Assembly: GCA_900317055.1 (NCBI GenBank)
Contig: ONFF01000004.1
Location: forward strand, 1-64,000
Origin: an uncultured Bacteroidales bacterium
GTDB lineage: Bacteria > Bacteroidota > Bacteroidia > Bacteroidales > F082
Direction: 5' to 3'
Length of the DNA: 64,000 nucleotides
Shown here: positions 15,616 through 24,108 of the stretch, one piece after another
Layout: each line of letters opens with the position of its first letter
Position numbering within the stretch: the stretch's first letter is position 1
Position numbers and translations under genes: made by a program
Notes under the pieces: generated by a model
What the model saw: the letters and a program-made list of their open reading frames with translations, nothing else
The model's database searches: none
What the model was told of the DNA's origin: nothing

Positions 15616-16158
15616 TCAATTCGCCGTTTTAAGGTTTTTCTGATGCGTCTTCAACAACTTCACCGCCTGCCCGTAGGGACTTGAGGTGACGCTCACGAAG
15701 TAGGCCGCCATGTCGGTGGTGTAGGTGTTTTTGTAGTAGCCTTTGGTGAAGAGTTCCTCTTCGGTGAAGCTCTCGGCGAGGCGGAGCATCTCCTCGTGGG
15801 TCTCTTGCAACAGGCGTTGGGCCTCCTCCAAAGGCGTGTTTTGGTGCTTCTCTACCAGCATCTTGTCCATCTCGTGGTAGTTCTTGCGGTACTCGTCCGG
15901 CAGGTAGTCACGAGGGTGACCTTCTCGGATATTGTTCACGAACTCGCGCATCAACACTTGCCACTCGTAGAGGTGGATCAGCAGGTCGCGGAGGCAGCGG
16001 TCGTATTGCCAGCGCACACCGCATTTCTTCGGGTCGGCGGCGAAATCGAAGGGAGCTGAGATGGCTTTTTCGCTCATCTTGGCTATCTGTTCGTTGAGTT
16101 TGGCATAGCCGTCGGTCATGGCGGCGAGCAGCTCTTGTTTGTTGGATGGATTGGGCAT
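15616..16158 (-). CDS. ClbS/DfsB-family four-helix bundle protein
   Basis: 180 residues. The segments [40 protein letters not shown] and [19 protein letters not shown], ending [20 protein letters not shown], are the DUF1706/DfsB pattern with the conserved His-containing helix. In E. coli ClbS hydrolyses the reactive cyclopropane of colibactin; DfsB proteins in other bacteria are uncharacterised DinB-superfamily members. It begins the same-strand run 16158-14665 with DUF1905 and a flavin reductase. Whether it detoxifies an electrophile here is inference. Confidence 0.85.
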   Translation of the reverse strand: MPNPSNKQELLAAMTDGYAKLNEQIAKMSEKAISAPFDFAADPKKCGVRWQYDRCLRDLLIHLYEWQVLMREFVNNIREGHPRDYLPDEYRKNYHEMDKMLVEKHQNTPLEEAQRLLQETHEEMLRLAESFTEEELFTKGYYKNTYTTDMAAYFVSVTSSPYGQAVKLLKTHQKNLKTAN

Positions 16159-16188
16159 GTTGTAAAAGTTATATGTGTCGATTGTTGA

Positions 16189-18210
16189 TTACCTTACTGT
16201 TATCTTTATGGTCTCAAAGCCTTTCGCAGTCTCAACCTTGACGAAGTACATTCCGACACCTTGATGGCTGAAGTCATATTCAAAGGTGTCGCCATCGGCG
16301 GAACATTCGAAAACTATTTCTCCAAGCAAATTGAAGATGGTGATGCTCTTCATGTTTTCAGCCTCAATCTTAATCATTCCCTCAGTTGGATTGGGGTAAA
16401 CGGCAGTAACAATGCTGCCAGTTTCCGAAATCACACTGCAATCTTCGATAAACTCATTGAAACCATTCAGTCCGTAAGGCTCGTACCAACTGGAGTTCCG
16501 ATAGGCATCGATGCATCCGCAAGGAACGGTAAGGATGGGATAGCCGAAGTTTTCGAACACCAAACCACCAAAATCGTCACCAAGTACGGGAGGCGTGGTG
16601 GCCAAAGTGATCGCGCCCGTAAAGCCAGAACAATTTCTGAAGGCCTGGTCGCCAATAAAAGTGACGGATTCACCTATAGTCAGGATACCTTCGAAGCCTT
16701 GGCAATAGAAAAAGGCACCTGCATCGATCGTATCCACGGAATTCGGGATGGTCAAATCGCCAGTCAGGTCATAGCAAAAAGCAAAGGCATTTTCTCCGAT
16801 GTAAGTCACTGAATTCGGGATTTCGATGGAGGTCAGGCCTTGGACACCTCTGAAGGCACAATAGCCAATCGATGTGACCGTGTTGGGTATCGTGCTGTTT
16901 TTGCATCCTGTAACAAGCTGGTTCGTGCTCGTTTCGATGATGGCGTTGCAGGCGTTTCTTGAGTCATAGACGCTGTTTTCAGGGTCGACAACGATGCCAC
17001 TAAAAGCGCAATATCCGAAGGAGTTGCCTCCAATCGACTGAACGCAGCTCGGAATGTAGAGTGTTCCCGTCATGCCATCGCACGAATTAAAGGCATAATC
17101 CTCAATTGTATTAACAGCACTTCCAATGATTAATTCTCCATCATAACCAGAGCAATACTGGAAGGCACCATAGCCAACGGTGGTCACAGCGTTAGGAATC
17201 ACCAAGTCGCCAGTAAAGCTCTGACAATACGCAAAGGCACTCGCTTCGATGGTGGTCACCGTATTGGGAATGGACAGGTTCGTCAAATAGAAGCAATACA
17301 AAAATGCGCTTTCGCCAATGGTGGTCACGGTATAATTATGTCCTTCATAACTCACTGATTCCGGGATGATCAAATCGCCGGTGGCTTCGTAGCCATTGAC
17401 ATGGCCTATGACCGTTACGGACACTTGATCGTCATTGACACGATAAATCAAGTCGCCGATCGCAAATTCCGAAGGATTGGAGCTGTAGGTCATAAACAAG
17501 CAGGTCGGATCATAGCTGTTGCCGCCGTCATGGAGCGCGCCCAATAAGGTATAGGCTCCAGTATTGGGGTCAAGCTGATACAAATTTCCATAATAAACGC
17601 CAAACAATTCGCCTGTCAGCATGTCGAAAGACATTTTTATGGGCAAATCAATCGAGTTGATCACGGTCAATTGTGCATTGGAAAGATTCAGCATGCCAAA
17701 CTCGCCCCAAGAACTTATCATATAAGCGTTACCATTCATGTCGATAGCCAAATTGAAGCCGTCGTGCTCTATCACGCCATGGTCTTGCATGTTGCCGGGA
17801 ACGGCTGGATCGAAGCTTTTTAGGTGTTCTCCTGTAATAACATAAATCAATCCGTCGGCAGGATTGTATGCCATATCGTTGACATAGGGAATGCTTGCAA
17901 TCATCACATCAGGTTCTTCGATAAGGTTATTGGCTGCATCATACCTTGATTTGCAAATGTTATAGCCGTTGTTGTTATTCACACTCCACACATAACCGTC
18001 TGCAAAGGTGGCTGTCGATACTGCTGGAATCTCGTCCGATGCAATGGACACTGACCCTAAATCCTGCATGGTAAAAGAGACATACTTGTATTCTGCCGGG
18101 CTGGGAGGCAAGATGTATCCAAACCAGTTGGCGGTTGATTGGGGTACTTGTGCCTTGGCGAAGCCAGCGAATACGAAGAGTAACAAAATCAGAGATAAAT
18201 ACTTTTTCAT
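16189..18210 (-). CDS. BspA-like leucine-rich-repeat protein with T9SS sorting domain
   Basis: 673 residues from the ATG at 18210 (the frame extends to 18273 but the signal peptide MKKYLSLILLLFVFAGFAKA and the promoter at 18252 fix the start). Residues about 25-270 look like a beta-propeller or WD-like region (YVWSVNNNNGY, YNPADGLIYVITG). From about 290 to 570 there are LRR_5 repeats of the form AFxYCxxLTxLxIPNTVTTI. The last 75 residues (AVYPNPTEGMIKIEAENM to the final ITVR) are a T9SS type A sorting domain, so the protein is exported across the outer membrane and attached or released. BspA-like proteins bind host or bacterial surfaces. Confidence 0.9.
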   Translation of the reverse strand: MKKYLSLILLLFVFAGFAKAQVPQSTANWFGYILPPSPAEYKYVSFTMQDLGSVSIASDEIPAVSTATFADGYVWSVNNNNGYNICKSRYDAANNLIEEPDVMIASIPYVNDMAYNPADGLIYVITGEHLKSFDPAVPGNMQDHGVIEHDGFNLAIDMNGNAYMISSWGEFGMLNLSNAQLTVINSIDLPIKMSFDMLTGELFGVYYGNLYQLDPNTGAYTLLGALHDGGNSYDPTCLFMTYSSNPSEFAIGDLIYRVNDDQVSVTVIGHVNGYEATGDLIIPESVSYEGHNYTVTTIGESAFLYCFYLTNLSIPNTVTTIEASAFAYCQSFTGDLVIPNAVTTVGYGAFQYCSGYDGELIIGSAVNTIEDYAFNSCDGMTGTLYIPSCVQSIGGNSFGYCAFSGIVVDPENSVYDSRNACNAIIETSTNQLVTGCKNSTIPNTVTSIGYCAFRGVQGLTSIEIPNSVTYIGENAFAFCYDLTGDLTIPNSVDTIDAGAFFYCQGFEGILTIGESVTFIGDQAFRNCSGFTGAITLATTPPVLGDDFGGLVFENFGYPILTVPCGCIDAYRNSSWYEPYGLNGFNEFIEDCSVISETGSIVTAVYPNPTEGMIKIEAENMKSITIFNLLGEIVFECSADGDTFEYDFSHQGVGMYFVKVETAKGFETIKITVR

Positions 18211-18251
18211 GATCGTTAAGTTTAGCTTGTGTTGTATTTCAGTTAGGGCGA

Positions 18252-18259
18252 CAAAAATA
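18252..18259 (-). promoter_or_regulatory. -7 box of the BspA-like gene
   Basis: Minus strand TATTTTTG, 41 bases upstream of the ATG at 18210 and just past the thioesterase stop codon. Confidence 0.6.
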
Positions 18260-18273
18260 CGAAAAAGCTTCAT

Positions 18274-18978
18274 TTATTCTGAAAACTCCACAATAGCGCT
18301 CGCCTCGCTACCAATGGCAAGCTCGATGATGAAGCCGTTTTCTATCTCAAAAACTGTTGGAACGAGTACATCGCCAAACTTCGCCGCCACACGGTATTCC
18401 ACGCGAAGGCCTTTTACAACAAAGTCCTCGGGCAGCAGTTCCATCGCCATGCGGATGTAGTTGGCATTGTTGACATGGCGGTTGTAGTCGATGTCGGCGC
18501 GCATTACCTGAATGGGCGCGAATGTCTCTCCCCCACCCTTAGGCAAGATGATGCGGCGGTCTTTGTAGTTCATCTCCAGCTGCGGCTCAATGAGCAGCGA
18601 GTTGGCCACGGCATCGTCCACACGCTTCAGCTTGCCGTTGGCTTTGTCGACAAAGGCACCCATGCTCCAAGTACGGTAGCAAGGCTTGCCTTCGGCATCA
18701 TAGATAAAGGTGTTACGGAAACCGAACATGGGCTTCATGCCGTAGACCGAGGTGGTCACGGTCAGTTCTTCCTTGAAATCAGGCACGCGCATGATCTCCA
18801 CCTGCCTTGAAGCAAGCAGTTGCGCCATATTTTCACGGGCGAAGTATTCCTTAACTTGTGGCTCGCTGTCGATCCACATCTCCGAACAATCCTGCATCAT
18901 CTGTAGGGCGGAAAACAGCTTGAGTTTGCCCTCGCTGTCGCAGGTGCTGGTGGTTACTTTGTAATTCAGGCTGTACAT
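18274..18978 (-). CDS. Acyl-ACP thioesterase (FatA/FatB-like)
   Basis: 234 residues with two hot-dog folds. The second carries the FAT-family active-site motif DIDYNRHVNNANYI (Asn and His of NRHVNN) near residue 155. The N-terminal hot dog has the helix LKLFSALQMMQDCSEMW and the pairs VMRVP-like and YRTWSMGAFVD. It releases free fatty acid from acyl-ACP in the cytoplasm and thereby sets chain lengths for lipids. It has its own promoter at 18995. Confidence 0.92.
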   Translation of the reverse strand: MYSLNYKVTTSTCDSEGKLKLFSALQMMQDCSEMWIDSEPQVKEYFARENMAQLLASRQVEIMRVPDFKEELTVTTSVYGMKPMFGFRNTFIYDAEGKPCYRTWSMGAFVDKANGKLKRVDDAVANSLLIEPQLEMNYKDRRIILPKGGGETFAPIQVMRADIDYNRHVNNANYIRMAMELLPEDFVVKGLRVEYRVAAKFGDVLVPTVFEIENGFIIELAIGSEASAIVEFSE

Positions 18979-18994
18979 AAATTCTAATTTTCGG

Positions 18995-19002
18995 CAAAGA
19001 TA
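18995..19002 (-). promoter_or_regulatory. -7 box of the thioesterase gene
   Basis: Minus strand TATCTTTG, 16 bases upstream of the ATG at 18978. Confidence 0.65.
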
Positions 19003-19070
19003 AGTTTTTTTTAATGGTGGATGTCATTCATGGGCAGCGCAACAACGGCCATCTTCAAAGAAGGAAACAA

Positions 19071-20036
19071 TCAGTATACCAACCGAATATTGTCACACCA
19101 AACCACATTGCCTGGACATCCGGTAAACGCCTCCTGACAGCCTGACGAGATTTGCAAAATCAGATGGGTAGGCGTTGCATCTGCTTTATAAGCAACTTCT
19201 TGCACAGGAACCATCTTTCCTTTTGAATTGCGCGCCATGAAGCGGTTTTTGGTCAGTTTCTCCCATGATTTGTAATCGGAATGTAGGGTGATATCGCCGT
19301 AACGAATGAGTAGGCGGTGATTGTTGCGCCACTCAGAAATGCTTTTTGTGATACGTTCTGAGGCTGTGCCCACCCGATAGGCAAAGATGTTGCCATTGGC
19401 ATCTTCCCAACGATGTTGCAGTAATAAAATGATTTCGCCTTCATCCCGCCCTTCTATTTGGGTCACTTTTGTGGAACCTGTAGCTCGCACCATGGCAGAG
19501 TTTTGTTTTATTATTGCTTTATAATCAAGCATTAGAGCCGAAGGGCGTTTTGTGAATGGAATGCCCATGTCAATAGTCTTCATCGGCACTTTGCAACCTT
19601 CCAGCGTCATTGGGTCAAGAAGGGCGCCTGTGAACAAACTGCCTGTGGCAAGAGCCTTGAGGTCGATGCCGATGGCTGTCACGGTTTGGAGCGTGGTTTC
19701 CAAACGACAGCAATAACCATTGCCACGCCGCTCAGGGGTGACCGAAACGGCGGCTTTCTCCACCCCGCACACTTTGGCGTAGGCATTACTCGTTCCCCAA
19801 GGCGAATTATCACTATCGTATGGGTAGGGCTTGTTTTTGCGGATAGTGTCGGTCTTGGCGACGACATACAATGTGTGTGTGTTTCCACCCAACAGTAATG
19901 ATTCCTTAATGTAGCGCACCGTCCACGAGTCCATGTTGCCATAAGGCAGGTACTCTATTTTTTCTTGTGCGTAGAGTGCAAAGGAGAGTGCCAACAGCAC
20001 GTTTAACAATGCCCATCTCGGTGCTTTGTGTCTCAT
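19071..20036 (-). CDS. PCMD-domain exported protein (putative carbohydrate metabolism domain)
   Basis: 321 residues with a signal peptide (ending ALYAQ, residue 24). The C-terminal two thirds match the PCMD beta-sandwich: PFTKRPSALMLDYKAII, IILLLQHRWEDANGNIFAYRVG, THLILQISSG, and the final NVVWCDNIRLVY. Such domains occur in Bacteroidota surface proteins tied to glycans; no enzyme activity has been assigned. Twelve bases downstream of the glycosyltransferase gene on the same strand, so probably co-transcribed. Confidence 0.75.
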   Translation of the reverse strand: MRHKAPRWALLNVLLALSFALYAQEKIEYLPYGNMDSWTVRYIKESLLLGGNTHTLYVVAKTDTIRKNKPYPYDSDNSPWGTSNAYAKVCGVEKAAVSVTPERRGNGYCCRLETTLQTVTAIGIDLKALATGSLFTGALLDPMTLEGCKVPMKTIDMGIPFTKRPSALMLDYKAIIKQNSAMVRATGSTKVTQIEGRDEGEIILLLQHRWEDANGNIFAYRVGTASERITKSISEWRNNHRLLIRYGDITLHSDYKSWEKLTKNRFMARNSKGKMVPVQEVAYKADATPTHLILQISSGCQEAFTGCPGNVVWCDNIRLVY

Positions 20037-20048
20037 AGATTTATGGAT

Positions 20049-21215
20049 TTATGGCTGTGAGGACTGTTTCGCGCAGTCTTCCATCTCCTCGTTCAACATT
20101 TCCTCGAACATGCGCACGGAGTTGGAAAGGCTGTATTTTTTGGCAGCTTTGGCATAGAGTCTCTCCATATACTCGCGTTCCTTTGGATGGTCAAGCCAGT
20201 AGTCGATGGCGCGGGCGAGGTCCTTGGGACTTCCTGCCCTGAAGAGGCTGCGACCGTCAAGAGCGAACTGCGGTGTGGCACTGACTTCGGAATTGGCAAT
20301 GACGGGCACCAAGCCCGTGGCAAAGGCTTCGATGCACGAGATGGCCTCGCTTTCCATGTCGCTCGCGTGCACATAAAGGTCGGCTTGCGACAGCAGGGCA
20401 ATCAACTCGTCTTGGTTCTTGTATACAAATTGGGGCGGATGGGGCAACGTCTGGCCCAGTGCCACGTATTCGTCATACTTTGGTCCTTGACCTGCAAAGA
20501 CGAGCTGGATCTTGTCGGCATATTTTGAGTAGGGCACGGCATTGATAAGCACATCTTGTCGTTTCTCGGCCGAAAGTCGTCCCACCATCATGATCAGTAT
20601 TTTGCCTTCAAACTCGGGTGACTTGGCAGGCCGTCCTTCGTCAAGGTTGCGGTGTCCCGCCTGGAGGAATGCATCCTGGATGCCGTTGGAGATGACATGA
20701 ATTTTGGCCGTGTAGCCGCGTTGCTTGATTTCGTCGGCCATAAACTGCGAAGGCGCATGGATGTGCCTGAACTTGTTGTAGAGAAAATCCCTGAAACTGA
20801 TGTATGTGCCGTTTTGGATCCAATCCACCTTGCCCAGCCCCACCGACGACCATAGGTTTTGCGGTTGGATGTGAAACGCGGCGGTCGAAGGCTTTCCTAT
20901 CTTGTCGGCATAGTGTTTAGCTTCTATCTCAATGGCGAATGGCAGGAAGCAATGGATGATGTCGGCCCATTCAACCGCCTCGTGGATGGTCTTTTTCTCG
21001 TTGGAGGCGAAGTTGAAGTTATGCTTGTCCATCAACGGTTGGAAAATGGGCATCTTGTATGTGGGCAGGGCAAAACGGTCGTCGCCCGGCTCGCCTGAAG
21101 TCAGGATTTTCACCTCGTGGCCGCGCCGGCGCAACTCTGCTGCAAAACGCTGTGCCGAGATACTGGTGCCATTATTGTTGGTGTCGTAAGTGTCTATCAC
21201 AAAGAGGATTCTCAT
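20049..21215 (-). CDS. Glycosyltransferase family 4 protein
   Basis: 388 residues from the ATG at 21215 (MRILFVIDTYDTNNNGTSIS); an in-frame codon ten residues upstream is ignored because the -7 box lies at 21243. GT-B fold: N-terminal half FAAELRRRGHEVKILTSG, C-terminal donor half with VGRLSAEKRQDVLINAV and the E-x7-E motif ESEAISCIEAFATGLVPVIA. It transfers a sugar from a nucleotide donor to a lipid or glycan acceptor on the cytoplasmic face. The acceptor is unknown. It is not in a larger polysaccharide locus. Confidence 0.92.
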   Translation of the reverse strand: MRILFVIDTYDTNNNGTSISAQRFAAELRRRGHEVKILTSGEPGDDRFALPTYKMPIFQPLMDKHNFNFASNEKKTIHEAVEWADIIHCFLPFAIEIEAKHYADKIGKPSTAAFHIQPQNLWSSVGLGKVDWIQNGTYISFRDFLYNKFRHIHAPSQFMADEIKQRGYTAKIHVISNGIQDAFLQAGHRNLDEGRPAKSPEFEGKILIMMVGRLSAEKRQDVLINAVPYSKYADKIQLVFAGQGPKYDEYVALGQTLPHPPQFVYKNQDELIALLSQADLYVHASDMESEAISCIEAFATGLVPVIANSEVSATPQFALDGRSLFRAGSPKDLARAIDYWLDHPKEREYMERLYAKAAKKYSLSNSVRMFEEMLNEEMEDCAKQSSQP

Positions 21216-21242
21216 AAGAAATGGTGTAAAAATATAAGACCG

Positions 21243-21250
21243 CAAAGGTA
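21243..21250 (-). promoter_or_regulatory. -7 box of the glycosyltransferase gene
   Basis: Minus strand TACCTTTG, 27 bases upstream of the ATG at 21215. Divergent from the box at 21331. Confidence 0.6.
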
Positions 21251-21330
21251 AAACCCTTTTGTAGGATAATAATGTCCTTAAAACGATATATTATGTTCTA
21301 TTTTATATATTACCGAATTAAACTATTGTT

Positions 21331-21338
21331 TATTTTTG
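21331..21338 (+). promoter_or_regulatory. -7 box of the AraC gene at 21415
   Basis: TATTTTTG, 76 bases upstream of the ATG, leaving a long AT-rich leader. Confidence 0.6.
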
Positions 21339-21414
21339 CAGCATTATTTAAAAAATCAATCATTTAAATTCCATCAAATATTGTTCTATAATTAAATACC
21401 AATAGATTAGTCGT

Positions 21415-22299
21415 ATGTTTACTGAAAAGAATAGAAATGATGGTTTGCCTGTTTTGAGCGATTCGTCGAGTATCATAAGGCGTACAGCATGGAAAAACAA
21501 CGAGATAATGGTGGCCGAAATTGAGAATCACACGGAGGTAGGCATACCACAATACTTCCACACCAGTCATTATGCCGTCCTATTTGTCACGCAAGGCACG
21601 CTCAGCGGAAAGATTAATATGGTCGATTTCGAGATGAAAGCACCTGCTGCCGTTTACATCTTTAACGACCATGTGCTGCATTATAACAGCAGTAGCTCCG
21701 ACCTAAAGGTTAGTCTTCTCTCGCTTTCTCCGGTGATTGCCGAGGAACTATCGCTCTCACTACACTACGAAAAAGTACACTACGCCTATGTCCGTCCTGC
21801 CTCACAGCTTGACGAGACAAGCATGCAGACCATTATGCACTATCTTGACCTCTTGGAAGCTCTGATGCAGAATGAATCGCTAGAAAGGCGGACGACCTTG
21901 GTATATCTTATCCATTCCCTCTCATCTTTCCTTTCTGAATTTCATGCTAACAGCCTCTCCTCCCAGAAACCGTTTTCGCGCTCTGAGGAACTGGCTGGAC
22001 AGTTCCTCTCGCTGGTCGATAAGCATTGTCACGAGCACCACAACATCAAGTGGTACGCCGATATGCTTCACCTTACGCCGGTCTATATCTCCAATGTGGT
22101 GAAACAAGTGACGGGTCGAACAGCGGGCGACAATCTCACGGATTGTTTAGTCTTAAAAGCCAAGTCGCTGCTGCTGACCTCCACACTCTCCGTCCAGCAG
22201 ATCTCCGACCGGCTTGGTTTCCAAAACCAAAGCCATTTCGGCACTTTCTTCCGGCGGGCCGTGGGAATGAGTCCGCAGAAATTCAGGAGGGGAGATTGA
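21415..22299 (+). CDS. AraC-family transcriptional regulator
   Basis: 294 residues. Cupin-like sensor domain in the first 120 residues (HTSHYAVLFVTQGTLSGKIN; AVYIFNDHVLHYN), helical linker, then the double HTH: KWYADMLHLTPVYISNVVKQV, and VQQISDRLGFQNQSHFGTFF ending GMSPQKFRRG. It is divergent from the glycosyltransferase gene (200 bases between starts), which makes that gene its nearest possible target. Confidence 0.9.
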   Translation: MFTEKNRNDGLPVLSDSSSIIRRTAWKNNEIMVAEIENHTEVGIPQYFHTSHYAVLFVTQGTLSGKINMVDFEMKAPAAVYIFNDHVLHYNSSSSDLKVSLLSLSPVIAEELSLSLHYEKVHYAYVRPASQLDETSMQTIMHYLDLLEALMQNESLERRTTLVYLIHSLSSFLSEFHANSLSSQKPFSRSEELAGQFLSLVDKHCHEHHNIKWYADMLHLTPVYISNVVKQVTGRTAGDNLTDCLVLKAKSLLLTSTLSVQQISDRLGFQNQSHFGTFFRRAVGMSPQKFRRGD

Positions 22300-22370
22300 A
22301 CATCGCCATGTTTTTTTTGTCCAACCAATAATAATTCCAGCGTTTATCAGTTATACTAACGTACAAAGCC

Positions 22371-22805
22371 ATGATTGACTTTTTCCGAAAATATGTTTCT
22401 GTCGTCGCCCTCATCCTGATGGGCCTCTTCCTTCTTGACCTTACTTGCACGGATCAAGAGGATTTGTATGTCATGGAACAAACTGAAATCCTGTCAAATA
22501 TGTCATTTGACGGTGATGAGTTTGACGAAGACGAGGATTCGGATTTCGTGCTAAACAGTCCATCGGAGGGTTTTCAATGTCGATGTGACTTTTGCCCAGT
22601 TACATCCATAGGCGAAGAACAAAATGAAAATATGTGTTCGACGGCTTTACGCCTCGGACAGGTAAGGCGTTATGCCCCAAGGAAAAGCTTGGCTGACAGC
22701 CATAACTATATCATCACGAAAAACATAAAAGATGGTGCGAACTATGGTTCGGACCGTCTTTTTTTATCCCATAATTCAATTATTTATCAACTAAAATCTA
22801 ACTAA
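22371..22805 (+). CDS. Small protein with N-terminal membrane segment, function unknown
   Basis: 144 codons. Residues 7-26 form a hydrophobic segment (VSVVALILMGLFLLDLTC), followed by a strongly acidic stretch (DGDEFDEDEDSD) and a Cys cluster (CRCDFCPV). I do not recognise the family. Its last 25 codons run through a clear rho-independent terminator (22730-22765), which is odd for coding DNA. Either the real protein is read differently at its end, or the frame is fortuitous. It lies one base before the PepSY-like lipoprotein gene. Confidence 0.45.
   Translation: MIDFFRKYVSVVALILMGLFLLDLTCTDQEDLYVMEQTEILSNMSFDGDEFDEDEDSDFVLNSPSEGFQCRCDFCPVTSIGEEQNENMCSTALRLGQVRRYAPRKSLADSHNYIITKNIKDGANYGSDRLFLSHNSIIYQLKSN
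22730..22765 (+). terminator. Rho-independent terminator or attenuator before the PepSY-like gene
   Basis: Arms 22730-22742 and 22747-22759 pair over 13 bases (one G-U, one mismatch) around a TATG loop, followed by seven T. It lies inside the 3' end of the small open frame and 42 bases before the next ATG, so it could also act as an attenuator. Confidence 0.7.
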
Positions 22806-22806
22806 A

Positions 22807-24042
22807 ATGAAGAAATTAGCATTGTTTGCAGCATTCATTGCACTGTCTTTCGCAGTGTCATCATGCACAAAAGAAACGCCTACAGGAGGTAACAACAACA
22901 GCAACAACAACCAATGGGAGGCCGAAGGGAACGGTGCTCCCGTCAATGCGATTGACATTGCCACGGACATTGTCACGTTTGTCAACACACATTTCCCAGA
23001 AGCAAGCATCCTCAGCTGTAACCAGACCGAGCACTATTACCGAGTGATTCTAAGCGACAACACCAAGGTGTATTTTACACGAGCGTTTGAATGGGTTGAG
23101 GTTAACTGCGAACATTCTTCCATCTATGGTGCTGTGCCTGCGACGCTTGTCCCCGAACAGATTGCAGCCTATGTTACCGCCAACTATCCCAATCAACACA
23201 TTGATGAAATCGAAAGGGAAAACAATGGCTGGGAGATTGAACTCAGCAATGATGTTGAACTTAAGTTTGATGCCAATTTCAATGTCGTCAACAATGGCGG
23301 AAATGGTGGTGGAAGCAACGACGAACACCCTGAAATCAACACTTTTGTAAGTACTTATTTCTCTCAAACTGAAATCCTTAGCATCAAAGCGGAAGACGAT
23401 GAATATGAAGTGGAACTTGCCGATGGTACTGAGATTTCTTTCAATCTCAACTTCGAATGGACCCATATTGATTGTGAAGAGTCCTCCATTTACAGTGCCG
23501 TACCTACAGAACTCGTTCCCGAACAGATTACTACCTATGTAAACACGAATTTCCAGAACCAACAGATCGAACAAATCGAGAGAGAACATTATGGTTGGGA
23601 GATTGAACTCAAGAATGGACAGGAAATCAAGTTCGACACCAACTTCAATGTCATCGGAAACGGCGGCGGAAACGGCGGTGGAACTCCTTATGACTATGCA
23701 GAAATCAACACTTTTGTGGAGACCTATTTCCCTCAAGTTGGCATCCTTAAGGTTGAGATGGATGAGCATGAATATGAGGTGAAACTATCCGACGGCACTG
23801 ATATCACCTTCAACCTCGCCTTCGAATGGAAGAGCATCAACTGCGATGAATCGAGTGTTTATGGCGCTGTTCCTACCGAACTCGTTCCCGAACAGATTTC
23901 CACCTACGTTGCCACGAATTACCCCAACCAGCATATTGACAAAATCGAAAAGAAAGCAAACGGTTGGGAAATTGAGTTAAGCAACGGAGTTGAAATTGAA
24001 TTTGATAGCAACTTCAACGTAACCCATACCGACAACAAATAA
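22807..24042 (+). CDS. Lipoprotein with three PepSY-like repeats
   Basis: 411 residues. Lipoprotein leader MKKLALFAAFIALSFAVSSC (Cys20). Three homologous blocks of about 110 residues lie at roughly 47-155, 172-285 and 300-407, joined by Asn/Gly-rich linkers (NNGGNGGGSND; GNGGGNGGG). Each block has two halves: INTFVxTYFPQxxIL...YEVxLxDGTxIxFN, then VPTELVPEQIxxYVxTNYPNQxIxxIExxxxGWEIEL. This is the PepSY-like (DUF2874/BLIP-like) fold. Such proteins bind ligands or inhibit proteases in the periplasm or at the surface; single or double domains are more usual. A hairpin at 24067 follows the gene. Confidence 0.85.
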   Translation: MKKLALFAAFIALSFAVSSCTKETPTGGNNNSNNNQWEAEGNGAPVNAIDIATDIVTFVNTHFPEASILSCNQTEHYYRVILSDNTKVYFTRAFEWVEVNCEHSSIYGAVPATLVPEQIAAYVTANYPNQHIDEIERENNGWEIELSNDVELKFDANFNVVNNGGNGGGSNDEHPEINTFVSTYFSQTEILSIKAEDDEYEVELADGTEISFNLNFEWTHIDCEESSIYSAVPTELVPEQITTYVNTNFQNQQIEQIEREHYGWEIELKNGQEIKFDTNFNVIGNGGGNGGGTPYDYAEINTFVETYFPQVGILKVEMDEHEYEVKLSDGTDITFNLAFEWKSINCDESSVYGAVPTELVPEQISTYVATNYPNQHIDKIEKKANGWEIELSNGVEIEFDSNFNVTHTDNK

Positions 24043-24066
24043 GAAGTCAACCTTTTTCTTCATAAC

Positions 24067-24100
24067 GAAAGCGGTCAGTGAGCCATCGTTGGCCGCTTTC
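24067..24100 (+). terminator. Hairpin after the PepSY-like gene
   Basis: GAAAGCGG at 24067-24074 pairs with CCGCTTTC at 24093-24100. The tail (ACAAATTTA) is only weakly T-rich, and the next gene starts nine bases later. Confidence 0.5.
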
Positions 24101-24108
24101 ACAAATTT

